Origin: Roseomonas sp.
Lineage (GTDB): Bacteria; Pseudomonadota; Alphaproteobacteria; Acetobacterales; Acetobacteraceae
Length of the DNA: 64,000 nucleotides
Assembly (NCBI GenBank): GCA_020249505.1
Contig: JADCFN010000011.1
Coordinates: 32,065-96,064 of the forward strand
Direction of reading: 5' to 3'
Shown: piece by piece, positions 26,618-35,662 of the stretch
How positions within the stretch are numbered: position 1 is the stretch's first letter
Layout of the letters: the number at the start of each line of letters is the position of its first letter
Notes under the pieces: generated by a model
The model's database searches: none
The model's input: the letters and a program-made list of their open reading frames with translations, nothing else
What the model was told of the DNA's origin: nothing
Position numbers and translations under genes: made by a program

Positions 26618-27978
26618 TTGCGATTGTCTTTCTGCTGGGGCTATTGGCGGTGACCGTATTCGCCGCAGCCACCGGCGCACAGGCTCTGCCCATCGCTGAA
26701 ATCCTAATGCTGGTGGGCATTTTCGTGCTGTTTTTCAGCTCGGGCGTCTATATCGCAGCCGTGCTCGGCATTCTTGGCGTATTGGTCGGCTTTTTGTTTT
26801 CTGATCGCCCCTGGTGGGCCTTCATGGGGCAAACGCTTTGGGCGCCCTCATCCAACTTCGTACTGGTTGCGGTGCCGCTATTCCTGTTGATGGGCGAAAT
26901 CCTATTGCGTGCTGGCCTTTCTGATCGGCTCTATCGCGCGCTGAATGTCTGGCTTAACCGCATGCCGGGCGGTTTGCTACATACCAATATCGTTTCCTGC
27001 GCGGTGTTTTCTGCCATCTCCGGCAGTTCGGTTGCAACCGCGGCTACCATGGGTTCGGTAGCCCTGCCCTATTTTCAGGGCACGAAATATAGCCAGCGTA
27101 TGGTGCTGGGCTCGCTCGCTGCAGGCGGTGCTTTGGGTAACTTAATCCCGCCGGGCATTACCTTCATCATTTATGGTCTGATCACGGAAACCTCGGTCGG
27201 CGCGCTTTATATCGCCGCGATTATTCCTTCGCTGCTCGTCACCGGGCTTTTCATTATGGTGATCCTGGCACATGGCCTGACGCACCCCATGGAAAAGCCT
27301 CCGAAACTGCCGCTTGCCATGAAGCTGCGCGCGCTGGTTGATCTTGTGCCAACGGTCCTGCTGATTCTACTGGTACTGGGCTCCATTTATGGTGGCTTCG
27401 CCACACCCACGGAAGCCGCCGCGCTTGGTGTTGTTGGCGCTGCACTCTTCGCTGCCTTGGAAGGCAAGCTGACGCTCCGCATGCTGAACGCCTCGGCCGA
27501 AGCGACCGCGCGCAATACGGCACTGCTTGGCCTGATCCTCTTTGGCGCCTATTTGCTGAACTATATCCTGACGCTCATCAATGTGCCGCAAGCGCTCGCC
27601 GGCATGATCTCTGGCCTGCCGATTCCGCCCTGGGCCATTATGCTGTGCATCATCGCGCTTTACGTGGCGCTCGGCACTTTCATGGAAGGCTTTTCCATGA
27701 TCATCACCACGGTTCCGGTGGTATTTCCCATCGTCACCGCGCTTGGCTATGACCCGATCTGGTTTGGCGTGATCGTCACCATGCTGGTGGAAATCGCCCA
27801 AATCAGCCCGCCTGATGGGACGGTGATGTACGTCCTGCAAGGCATGCGAAAACGGGCGGGGCCAATTACGGATGTCTTCGCCGGCGTCATGCCCTTCCTC
27901 GCTGTCTATCTTTTGGCTGTAGCGCTTCTGATGATATTCCCGGGGCTGGCGCTTTGGCTGCCTAGCGTCATGGGCTGA
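26614..27978 (+). CDS. TRAP transporter large permease (DctM family)
   Basis: 454 aa inner-membrane permease with about twelve helices. Seen: VPLFLLMGEILLRAGLSDRLY, the SGSSVATAATMGSVALP signature and PPDGTVMYVLQG near the C-terminus. It couples sodium entry to solute uptake together with the DctP and DctQ proteins encoded just upstream. HyuA starts 24 bases after it. Confidence 0.94.
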   Translation: MIAIVFLLGLLAVTVFAAATGAQALPIAEILMLVGIFVLFFSSGVYIAAVLGILGVLVGFLFSDRPWWAFMGQTLWAPSSNFVLVAVPLFLLMGEILLRAGLSDRLYRALNVWLNRMPGGLLHTNIVSCAVFSAISGSSVATAATMGSVALPYFQGTKYSQRMVLGSLAAGGALGNLIPPGITFIIYGLITETSVGALYIAAIIPSLLVTGLFIMVILAHGLTHPMEKPPKLPLAMKLRALVDLVPTVLLILLVLGSIYGGFATPTEAAALGVVGAALFAALEGKLTLRMLNASAEATARNTALLGLILFGAYLLNYILTLINVPQALAGMISGLPIPPWAIMLCIIALYVALGTFMEGFSMIITTVPVVFPIVTALGYDPIWFGVIVTMLVEIAQISPPDGTVMYVLQGMRKRAGPITDVFAGVMPFLAVYLLAVALLMIFPGLALWLPSVMG

Positions 27979-28002
27979 CCTTATTCTTGACGGATCAAAA
28001 CC

Positions 28003-30072
28003 TTGAGCACCGAAACCACCACGCGTCCCATTCGCATCGCCGTTGATATCGGCGGCACATTCACTGACCTGCAAATCCTGGACGCGCGCCTTGGCGTGGC
28101 GCAGGCCTGGAAAACGCCGACAACGCCGGAAGACCCCTCCATTGGCCTTCTGACCGGCGTTAATGAAGCCGCGGCACGCTTTGGTTTTGCTCTGTCCGAT
28201 GTAGGACTACTGCTACATGGCACTACCATTGCCACCAATGCGGTTTTGGAAAGAAAACTCACTCGTGGCGTTTTACTGACCACTGCGGGCTTTGAGGATG
28301 TGCTTGAAATCAATCGCCATGTCCGGCGCGATATTTACGGCCTGGCGCAGGAACCTTTTCCAACGCTGATCCCGCGCGACCGCCGGCTTGGTGTGCATGA
28401 ACGTCTGCGCGCAGATGGTAGCGCTGAAATACCGCTGGATGAATCTCAACTACCGGCACTGCTGGATCGCATCCAACAGCTCGGCGCCGAGACCATCGCG
28501 ATTTCGCTGCTGCACGCCTATGCCAATCCCGCCCATGAAAAGCGCTTGGCTGCGCTGATCCAGGCCGCGCGCCCTGATCTGCCGATTTCGCTTTCTGCTG
28601 ATATTTCGCCGGAAGTTCGTGAATATGAGCGTTGCTCCACCACTGTGCTGAACGCGCTTCTGATGCCAGTCGTGAAAGCCTATCTGGACCGGCTTGAAAA
28701 GCGTTTGGGGGAGGACGGATTTTCGCCGCTTGTCTTCCTCGTGCAATCCAATGGTGGCGTCTGCAGCCTTCGCATGGCGGCTGAGCAACCCGCGCGGTTG
28801 CTGCTCTCTGGCCCATCGGGCGGTGCATTAGCAGCGGGCCGCATTTCGGAAATGCTCGCACGTCCCAATCTGGTCGCGGTGGATATGGGCGGCACATCCT
28901 ATGATGTTTCTGTAGTGCAAGGCGGGCGCGTTTCCGTGATTACCCAGGGCGAGATTGACCGCCTGCCGGTGCGCCTGCCCATGGTAGAAATGCGCACCAT
29001 CGGCGCCGGCGGCGGTTCCATCGGTTCTGTTGATGCCGCTGGGCGGCTCACGGTTGGCCCGCGTAGCGCCGGCGCACGGCCCGGGCCGGTTGCCTATGGG
29101 CGCGGCGGTACGGAGCCCACAGTCACGGATGCCAATCTGGCACTCGGCCGTCTTGATCCCGAATTCTTCCTTGGCGGTGCCATCAAGCTTGATATGCCGG
29201 CTACGCGCACCGCGATTGAAACACGCATCGGCGCGCCGTTGCAATTGTCGTTGGAACTGGCGGCGGCGGGTATGCTGATGGTCACCAACGCCAATCTCGG
29301 CGCGGCGGTGCGGCTATCACTTTTTGAAAAAGGGTTTGATCCGCGCGATTTCGCGCTGCTGTCCTTTGGCGGTGCAGGCGGTTTGCACGCCACCGAAGTG
29401 GCCGAGGAAATGGGCATCACGGAAGTGATTTTCCCGCGCGAACCCGGCACGCTTTCTGCCTATGGCATCCTGTTTTCTGATCTGGTGCAGGATTTGGCGC
29501 GCACAAGGCTGACGCGCGCTGAACCCGCTGGCTTGCCACAGATGCGCGACATCATCGCTGAACTGCGCCAGGCCGCGGATGCGCGATTGGCACAGGATGG
29601 CATTCCGGCTGATGAACGTGAAATCACAATTGCCGCTGATATGCGCTATCATGGTCAGGCCTTTGAACTGCTTGTCCCATGGGGCCAACTACACGCCCCG
29701 GATGAGGCTGCCTTGACTGACCTTATCCAGCGCTTTCATGCCACGCATAAGCAGCGCTTTTCCTATTCCAATCAGGATGAAGTGGTGGAAATCGTCACCT
29801 TCCGCGCCATTGCCAAAGGCAAGCTCGCGAAACCTGTATTGCGCGAACCGACACCAGCCGCCCGCCCGGCGCGCAAAGCGAAGCGGCTCGCCTATGATGG
29901 ACAGCAATGGTGCGACGTGACCGTCTGGGACCGTGAAACGCTCGGCGCCGATGATCTTATCGAAGGCCCAGCCATTATCGAAGAAGCCTTCGCCACCCAT
30001 TGGATTTCCCGCGCCTGGCAAGCAAGGCTTGCCACCGGCGGCGCCCTGATTGCAAAGAAGATCGCGCCATGA
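28003..30072 (+). CDS. hyuA: hydantoinase/oxoprolinase subunit A (HyuA)
   Basis: 689 aa ATP-dependent amidohydrolase subunit. The phosphate-binding VDIGGTFTDLQ lies at about 14-24, HGTTIATNAVLERK follows, and VDMGGTSYDVS begins the second ASKHA half; the GAGGGSIG turn is also present. With HyuB it hydrolyses five-membered cyclic amides such as N-methylhydantoin or 5-oxoproline, or carboxylates ketones such as acetone or acetophenone. The start is TTG at 28003; no ATG or GTG lies before the ATPase motif. Its stop overlaps hyuB (ATGA). Confidence 0.92.
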   Translation: MSTETTTRPIRIAVDIGGTFTDLQILDARLGVAQAWKTPTTPEDPSIGLLTGVNEAAARFGFALSDVGLLLHGTTIATNAVLERKLTRGVLLTTAGFEDVLEINRHVRRDIYGLAQEPFPTLIPRDRRLGVHERLRADGSAEIPLDESQLPALLDRIQQLGAETIAISLLHAYANPAHEKRLAALIQAARPDLPISLSADISPEVREYERCSTTVLNALLMPVVKAYLDRLEKRLGEDGFSPLVFLVQSNGGVCSLRMAAEQPARLLLSGPSGGALAAGRISEMLARPNLVAVDMGGTSYDVSVVQGGRVSVITQGEIDRLPVRLPMVEMRTIGAGGGSIGSVDAAGRLTVGPRSAGARPGPVAYGRGGTEPTVTDANLALGRLDPEFFLGGAIKLDMPATRTAIETRIGAPLQLSLELAAAGMLMVTNANLGAAVRLSLFEKGFDPRDFALLSFGGAGGLHATEVAEEMGITEVIFPREPGTLSAYGILFSDLVQDLARTRLTRAEPAGLPQMRDIIAELRQAADARLAQDGIPADEREITIAADMRYHGQAFELLVPWGQLHAPDEAALTDLIQRFHATHKQRFSYSNQDEVVEIVTFRAIAKGKLAKPVLREPTPAARPARKAKRLAYDGQQWCDVTVWDRETLGADDLIEGPAIIEEAFATHWISRAWQARLATGGALIAKKIAP

Positions 30073-31700
30073 GCCTCGGCCCCATCGAAATTGAAGTCAT
30101 CCGTAATGCGCTGACTGCGGCGGCGGCCGAGATGGATATCACCATCTGGCGCACCAGCCGCAGCACCACAGTACGCGAATTGCTGGACTATTCGACAGCG
30201 GTCTTCGATGCTGATGGCAATAATGTCGCGCAATCGGCACGCATTCCGCAGCATCTGAATTCCATGGGCGCGGCGCTCCGCATATTGCTGGACCGCTTCG
30301 TGGATGCGGCGGATTGGCACGAAGATGATGTTGTTGCTACCAATGATCCCTATTGCGGCGCGCAGCACCTGAACGACATATTGGTCTTCAAGCCAGTTTT
30401 CCATGACGGCAAGCGGGTGGCCTATGTGGGTGCGCTTTGCCATCACATAGATATGGGTGGCATGGCGCCTGGTTCCTATGCTGCGACAGCAACTGAAGTC
30501 TTTCAGGAAGGGCTGCGCATTCCGCCGCTGAAACTGATTGAAGGCGGCGTGCTGAACAAAGCAATCTACGCCATGATCGGGCAGAATGTGCGCAAGCCCG
30601 CGCTCATGCTCGGGGATTTGCAATCCCAATTGGCAAGCCTTGAGGTTGGCGCCGCTTCCATCCGCCGTATTGCCGCGCGCTATGGAGCCGCGACACTGAT
30701 TCAAGCCACAAGCCGCATCCTGGATCAGAGCGAGGCCGCAATGCGTGCCGCCATTCGCGCCATGCCAGATGGCACTTATAGCTTTGAAGATTTCCTTGAT
30801 GATGATGGTGTATCCAGTGAGCCGGTGCGGCTGCACGCCTCTATCACCATCAAGGGCGATGAGATTGAGGTTGATTTGACCGCCTGCGCGGATCAGCAGC
30901 GCGGCCCCATCAATTGTACGCCGGCGATGTCCAATTGTGCTGTCTATTACAGCATCATAGCCGCAACAGATGGTGCCATGCCAGCCAATGCGGGCTGTTA
31001 TCGCCCCATCCGTATTCGGCATCGTGAAGGCAGTGTCACATCCTGTCGCGCACCGGCATCCGTTGCGCATCGTGTGGCGGTTTGTCATCGGCTGGCCAAT
31101 GTCATGTTCGGCTGCCTGCATAAGGCGCTGCCGGACCGCATGCCGGCGGCCTATTATGGCGGGTCTTATGTGGCGACCTTCCAAACCGAAGCGGCGGATG
31201 GCGGGCGTGAAGTGCTGGTGGAAATCGAAATCGGCGGCACAGGCGCCAGCCCCGCCAAGGATGGCGTGAATGCCTGGTCCTTCGGCATGCACAATAACAG
31301 CAATATCCCGATCGAAATGATCGAAAGCCAAATGCCGCTCACTATCACTCATTACGGGCTGAAGCCTGATTCAGGTGGTGATGGGCAATATCGCGGCGGC
31401 CTTGGCCTTATTCGTGAATGGCGCGTGGATAGTCCCGCTGGGATTTTCACCGCGAATATGGATCGCTTTCGATTTCCGCCCTATGGCCTTGCCGGCGGCA
31501 AGCCGGCCAGCCTTGGGCGCCTGCTGCGTATTCGTGATGGCAAGGAAACACCCATCGCACCTAAAAGCGATGCGGTGCGCTTGCTGAAGGGCGATATTGT
31601 GCGCCTGGAAACTTCCGGCGGCGGCGGCTTTGGTGATCCTGGTAAGCGTGCAGCGGAACGGCGCAAGGCAGATCAGGCGCTTGGTTATGTGACGGGCTAA
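30069..31700 (+). CDS. hyuB: hydantoinase/oxoprolinase subunit B (HyuB)
   Basis: 543 aa HyuB subunit. N-terminal IEIEVIRNALTAAAAEMDITIWRTSRSTTVRE, ATNDPYCGAQHLNDILVFKPVF and AYVGALCHHIDMGGMAPGS are family hallmarks that hold the metal-binding His and Asp. The C-terminal GGGGFGDP is also typical. It forms the catalytic heteromer with HyuA. The start at 30069 overlaps the hyuA stop. Together with the TRAP genes upstream this looks like an uptake and ring-opening unit. Confidence 0.92.
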   Translation: MSLGPIEIEVIRNALTAAAAEMDITIWRTSRSTTVRELLDYSTAVFDADGNNVAQSARIPQHLNSMGAALRILLDRFVDAADWHEDDVVATNDPYCGAQHLNDILVFKPVFHDGKRVAYVGALCHHIDMGGMAPGSYAATATEVFQEGLRIPPLKLIEGGVLNKAIYAMIGQNVRKPALMLGDLQSQLASLEVGAASIRRIAARYGAATLIQATSRILDQSEAAMRAAIRAMPDGTYSFEDFLDDDGVSSEPVRLHASITIKGDEIEVDLTACADQQRGPINCTPAMSNCAVYYSIIAATDGAMPANAGCYRPIRIRHREGSVTSCRAPASVAHRVAVCHRLANVMFGCLHKALPDRMPAAYYGGSYVATFQTEAADGGREVLVEIEIGGTGASPAKDGVNAWSFGMHNNSNIPIEMIESQMPLTITHYGLKPDSGGDGQYRGGLGLIREWRVDSPAGIFTANMDRFRFPPYGLAGGKPASLGRLLRIRDGKETPIAPKSDAVRLLKGDIVRLETSGGGGFGDPGKRAAERRKADQALGYVTG

Positions 31701-31754
31701 ACCTCTTACCAGCGCAATCATCCTGGCCTAGGCTTGGTTACGGAGGATTGCACC

Positions 31755-32912
31755 ATGACCCTGCCTTTGCTGTTCACGCACTGGACCAAACGTGGCGTTA
31801 CGCTGAAAAACCGCGTGGTGGTCGCACCCATGCATCAATATGCGGCGGATCGTGGCTTCATCACGGATTGGCATTTGATGAATGCGGGACGCTTCGCCGC
31901 CGGTGGTGCCGGTATGGTGATGGTGGAAAGCACCAAGGTGGAACGCCGCGGCTGCGGCACTTTGGGTGATACCGGGCTATGGGCTGATGCCTTCATTCCC
32001 GGCATGAAGCGTGTGGCGGATTTGATTCGCGCCAATGGTTCGGTGCCCGCGATTCAGATTGGCCATTCCGGCCGCAAGGCACGGCGCTTTCGCCCCTGGG
32101 AAGGTGGCGCGCCGCTGGTGCAAAGCCCCGCGATCACGGATTGGGAGGCATGGGAACTCGTCGCACCAAGTGCTCAAATCGGCGATGCGGGGGACCCGAT
32201 CCCACGCGCCCTGACGCGCGATGAAATTCCGCAAATCGTGCGGCATTGGGCTGATGCCGCGCGGCGTGCTGATGCCGCCGGTTTTGATGTGCTCGAAATC
32301 CACGCCGCACATGGCTATCTGATTCATCAATTCCTCTCACCATCCGCCAATCGCCGCAATGATGATTACGGTGGGTCAGAGCGTAACCGCATGCGGTTTG
32401 CGCTTGAAGTTGTGGAAGCGGTGCGCGCGGTTTGGCCCGCGCATAAGCCACTTTTCATGCGTTTTTCGGTCGAAGATGATGCCGGCTGGGATGTTGAACA
32501 AAGCATTCGCTTGGCGCGGCTTGTCGGTCCCGCTGGCGTAGACGTAGTGGATTGTTCATCAGGCGGCATTACCGGCGGCCCGCCCAAGGCCGCGCGGCCT
32601 GGCTATGGCTATCAGGTGCCATATGCACGACGGCTGCGGCTTGAAGCGCCGATCGCCACCATGGCGGTTGGCCTGATTGTGCATGCCGATCAGGCCGAGG
32701 CTATTCTGCAAGCCGGCGATGCTGATCTGGTCGCGATCGGACGAGAGATTCTCTACAACCCGAATTGGCCGACCGATGCCGCACGCAAGCTTGGCGTTGA
32801 ATCCGCTTTTGATGCCATGCCGCCAGCGCAGAGCTATTGGCTGGAGAAGCGCGCTAAGTCAGTGAAGGATATGGAACCCTCCACCTATCGCCGGGGCCTG
32901 CATCAGGCTTGA
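31755..32912 (+). CDS. NADH:flavin oxidoreductase (Old Yellow Enzyme family, YqjM-like)
   Basis: 385 aa TIM-barrel FMN enzyme. LKNRVVVAPMHQYAAD (FMN-contact strand), QIGHSGRKA, the AAHGYLIHQFLSP block with the active-site residues, and VDCSSGG match the thermophilic-like YqjM class. Such enzymes reduce activated C=C bonds of enones or maleimides, or act on other cyclic substrates. GGAGG precedes the ATG. It is downstream of hyuB by 54 bases. A paralogue of similar length lies on the opposite strand at 35663. Confidence 0.9.
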   Translation: MTLPLLFTHWTKRGVTLKNRVVVAPMHQYAADRGFITDWHLMNAGRFAAGGAGMVMVESTKVERRGCGTLGDTGLWADAFIPGMKRVADLIRANGSVPAIQIGHSGRKARRFRPWEGGAPLVQSPAITDWEAWELVAPSAQIGDAGDPIPRALTRDEIPQIVRHWADAARRADAAGFDVLEIHAAHGYLIHQFLSPSANRRNDDYGGSERNRMRFALEVVEAVRAVWPAHKPLFMRFSVEDDAGWDVEQSIRLARLVGPAGVDVVDCSSGGITGGPPKAARPGYGYQVPYARRLRLEAPIATMAVGLIVHADQAEAILQAGDADLVAIGREILYNPNWPTDAARKLGVESAFDAMPPAQSYWLEKRAKSVKDMEPSTYRRGLHQA

Positions 32913-32925
32913 TTGAGATCGCCGC

Positions 32926-34110
32926 ATGAACACCCCTCACGGCCTGGTGCTGGCGCTTTTTTTGCTGGCTGGCGCGCAAACCTTGGCCACCATGGCGGTT
33001 TATGCGCTACCGGTGCTGGTGGCTTATGCGGCGCTGGATTTCGGTATGCCGCGCGCCAATATCGGCTATCAGGTGGGACTGGTTTATCTCTGCGCAGTTT
33101 TTGCTTCCGCCTATGGGCCGCGCTGGCTCGCCATTTGGGGGCCGGCGCGCACGACGCAAATTGCACTTGCGGCCGCAGCGGTTGGTGTTGCGCTGCTGAG
33201 CTTTGCTGAGCTTACCATCGCGCTGCATGCAACGATGCTGATTGGCCTTGCCTATGGGCTGACCAACCCGGCTGCTTCGCAATTACTTGGCAAGCTGGCA
33301 CCGCCGTCACGCCGCAATATGGTGTTCGGCCTGAAGCAAATGGGCGTACCCTTCGGTGTGGCACTTGCAGGCTTGATGCTGCCCGGCACGGCAGAACTTC
33401 TTGGTTGGCGCAATGCCATGCTGATTGCGGCGGCGATGTTGCTTACCATGGTGATTGGGCTGCAATTAAAGCGCGCGGATTGGGATAAGGATCGCGGTAC
33501 GCCCGCCTTGCAGGCAGGGCCATTACTGTTGCTGAAATCGCCCGCGCTTGGCGTTATTGGCTTGGCGGCTGCTTGTTATGCGCTGGTGCAGATCGGCCTT
33601 GGCGCGCATATGGTTGCGATGCTGATTGGTGATTATGGCTGGGATTCGGTTTCGGCGGGCGCGCTGGTTGGGCTTTGTCAGGTGGTGGGTGGCTTGTCAC
33701 GCATCGGCTGGGCTTTGGTGGCGGATACGAAACTAGGCGGGCAACGCGTGTTGATGATGATTGGTGCGCTGTCCGGGATTTTCCTGATGATGTTGCCCTT
33801 GGTTGGTGGCAGTCAGACTTTCCTGTTGGTGCTGCTTTTCATTGCCATTGGCGCGAGTACTGCCGGCTGGAACGGCGTCTTGGTGGCGGAAAGCGTGCGC
33901 CTTGCGCCGCCCGGCGCTGCGGGTGCTGCGTCCGGCGCAGTGATTTCACTCAGCTTTGCCGGCGCTGTGCTTGGGCCGCCGCTGATTGCGTTGCTCGGGC
34001 AGGAATTGCACGGCTATCGCTACGCTTTCGCGATTCTGGCGACGCTTCCGCTCGCGGGCGCAGCGTTGTGCTGGTTCGGGCGTCATGCGCGCAGGGGAGA
34101 TTTCACATGA
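32926..34110 (+). CDS. MFS transporter
   Basis: 394 aa major facilitator with about twelve hydrophobic segments. The first half contains GLAYGLTNPAASQLLGKLAPPSRRNMVFGLKQMGVPFG, typical of the loop 2-3 to TM5 region in organic-anion porters. It begins 13 bases after the OYE gene and overlaps the following deacetylase gene (ATGA). Cargo is unknown; import or export of the compound handled by the PuuE-type protein is plausible. Confidence 0.88.
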   Translation: MNTPHGLVLALFLLAGAQTLATMAVYALPVLVAYAALDFGMPRANIGYQVGLVYLCAVFASAYGPRWLAIWGPARTTQIALAAAAVGVALLSFAELTIALHATMLIGLAYGLTNPAASQLLGKLAPPSRRNMVFGLKQMGVPFGVALAGLMLPGTAELLGWRNAMLIAAAMLLTMVIGLQLKRADWDKDRGTPALQAGPLLLLKSPALGVIGLAAACYALVQIGLGAHMVAMLIGDYGWDSVSAGALVGLCQVVGGLSRIGWALVADTKLGGQRVLMMIGALSGIFLMMLPLVGGSQTFLLVLLFIAIGASTAGWNGVLVAESVRLAPPGAAGAASGAVISLSFAGAVLGPPLIALLGQELHGYRYAFAILATLPLAGAALCWFGRHARRGDFT

Positions 34111-35000
34111 CACGCGATATGGTTGGATATGGCGGCAAATGGCCTGATATGCGTTGGCCCAATGGCGCCCGGCTTGCCGTTTCGGTCGCTGTCAATTTCG
34201 AAGAAGGCGCCGAGCAACAAGTGGGTGACGGAGACCCCCAATGCGAACGCATGGGTGAGGTAATCAGCGTCGTCGCCCCCGGTGTGCGCGACATGGGCCA
34301 GGAACAGATTTTCGCTTATGGCACGCGCGCAGGTTTCTGGCGGATGCTCGATGCGCTGGATCACCATGCCATTCCCGCCACCTTCCTGATGTGTGGTCGC
34401 GCTGTTGAAAGGGCGCCCTCCCTTGCCGCTGAGACCACCAAGCGAGGCCATGAAGCCGCCGCCCATGGCTGGCTTTGGCGCCCGCAAGCGGATTACACGT
34501 CTCGTGAAGCGGAAGCCGCCGATCTTGATCGCTGCATTGCTGCCATTGCCAAAGCGTGTGGCGAGGCGCCTCAGGGGTTTTTCTGCCGTGGTTCGGAAAG
34601 CATATGGACGCGCGGCTTGCTGCAAGACCGCGGCTTTACCTGGGTTTCCAATGCTTTCGATGATGACGTGCCCTATGATGATCCAGCGCATCCTGGGCTT
34701 TCAGTGCTGCCCTATGCACTTGATACCAATGACATGAAATTCTTTCATCCGAATGGCTTTGTACGCGCCGCGGAAATGGTTGAATATGTGAATGATGCGC
34801 TTGATGTGTTGCTTGACGAAGCGAGGCAGGGCAAGCCGCGCTTGCTCAATATCGGTTATCATTTGCGCATTGCAGGCCGGCCGGCGCGCTTCCCGGCTTT
34901 TGAACACGTGCTCGCTAGGCTTGCGGAATTGGGCGATCAGGTCTGGGTCGCGCGGCGCATTGATATCGCCAAAGCCTGGCGCGCTGCGACCCGCGCGTGA
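34107..35000 (+). CDS. polysaccharide deacetylase-fold protein, PuuE-like, second copy
   Basis: 297 aa relative of the gene at 23936. MVGYGGKWPDMRWPNGARLAVSVAVNFEEG, YGTRAGFWRML, AAHGWLWRP and VWVARRIDIAKAW line up with it, but the middle differs, so substrate is probably different. The real start is the ATG at 34107 overlapping the MFS stop; a longer frame open from 33675 reads through the MFS gene in a shadow frame. It ends the plus-strand array and converges on a GST gene 30 bases away. Confidence 0.85.
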   Translation: MTRDMVGYGGKWPDMRWPNGARLAVSVAVNFEEGAEQQVGDGDPQCERMGEVISVVAPGVRDMGQEQIFAYGTRAGFWRMLDALDHHAIPATFLMCGRAVERAPSLAAETTKRGHEAAAHGWLWRPQADYTSREAEAADLDRCIAAIAKACGEAPQGFFCRGSESIWTRGLLQDRGFTWVSNAFDDDVPYDDPAHPGLSVLPYALDTNDMKFFHPNGFVRAAEMVEYVNDALDVLLDEARQGKPRLLNIGYHLRIAGRPARFPAFEHVLARLAELGDQVWVARRIDIAKAWRAATRA

Positions 35001-35030
35001 ACGCAGGCCGCAGCGCGACAAAACATTGCT

Positions 35031-35627
35031 TCAGCCCGGAGGAACCGTGCGCGCCATGGCCGGCATGGCGGATACCTTCGCGTACCAGGCTTCAAGCTTG
35101 GGATGCCCAGGCCGCCAAGGCTCATTGGCGTAACGGAAATCCATATAGCCCAAAGCGCAGGCAATGGTGATCTCGCCAATATTCGTCAGCATTCCCAAGC
35201 CATCAGCTTCCGCTTCCAGCACAGCAAGTGCCGCTTTCACCTTGCCTTGCTGAAGTGCGATGTAGGTCTGCCGCCCTTCATCCTGCGGCAGAGCAATTTC
35301 GCGCCGGCGCGGCTGAGTGGCATCCAGAATGCCATCACCTAAAGCTTCCTGACGCAACGCCTTCCAACGTGCCAGCCCAGCGGGCGGGAACATCTTGGGC
35401 CCATCGCCAACACTGTCCAGATATTCACAAATCACCGGGCTATCATAAAGCGCGGTGCCATCATCCAGCACCAGGGTCGGCACTTTCGAAAGCGGATTGA
35501 CCTTCAGCAGCGCCGGATCGGTGGTACCGACCGTCCAAAGCTCCATCTGCTTATCAATACCGCGCTGGATGGCGAGCACGACGCATTTCCGCACATAGGG
35601 GCTATTGGGTGAATAGGCGAGTTTCAT
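35031..35627 (-). CDS. glutathione S-transferase family protein
   Basis: 198 aa soluble protein with a thioredoxin-like N-terminal domain. MKLAYSPNSPYVRKCVVLAIQRGI holds the likely catalytic Ser near residue 9, LSKVPTLVLDDGTALYDSPVICEYLD includes the cis-Pro and glutathione-contact Asp-Ser, and the C-terminal half is the all-helical domain. It may conjugate or isomerise an intermediate with glutathione (compare maleylpyruvate isomerases). Last gene of the minus-strand operon starting at 42403. Confidence 0.9.
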   Translation of the reverse strand: MKLAYSPNSPYVRKCVVLAIQRGIDKQMELWTVGTTDPALLKVNPLSKVPTLVLDDGTALYDSPVICEYLDSVGDGPKMFPPAGLARWKALRQEALGDGILDATQPRRREIALPQDEGRQTYIALQQGKVKAALAVLEAEADGLGMLTNIGEITIACALGYMDFRYANEPWRPGHPKLEAWYAKVSAMPAMARTVPPG

Positions 35628-35662
35628 CTTGCGTTTCCTTCCTTTGTATCAGGGAAATATCT

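Noticed and set aside
33675..34106. Long open frame running into the second PuuE-like gene
   Set aside because: It overlaps the MFS gene in another frame and shows no family similarity before the ATG at 34107.
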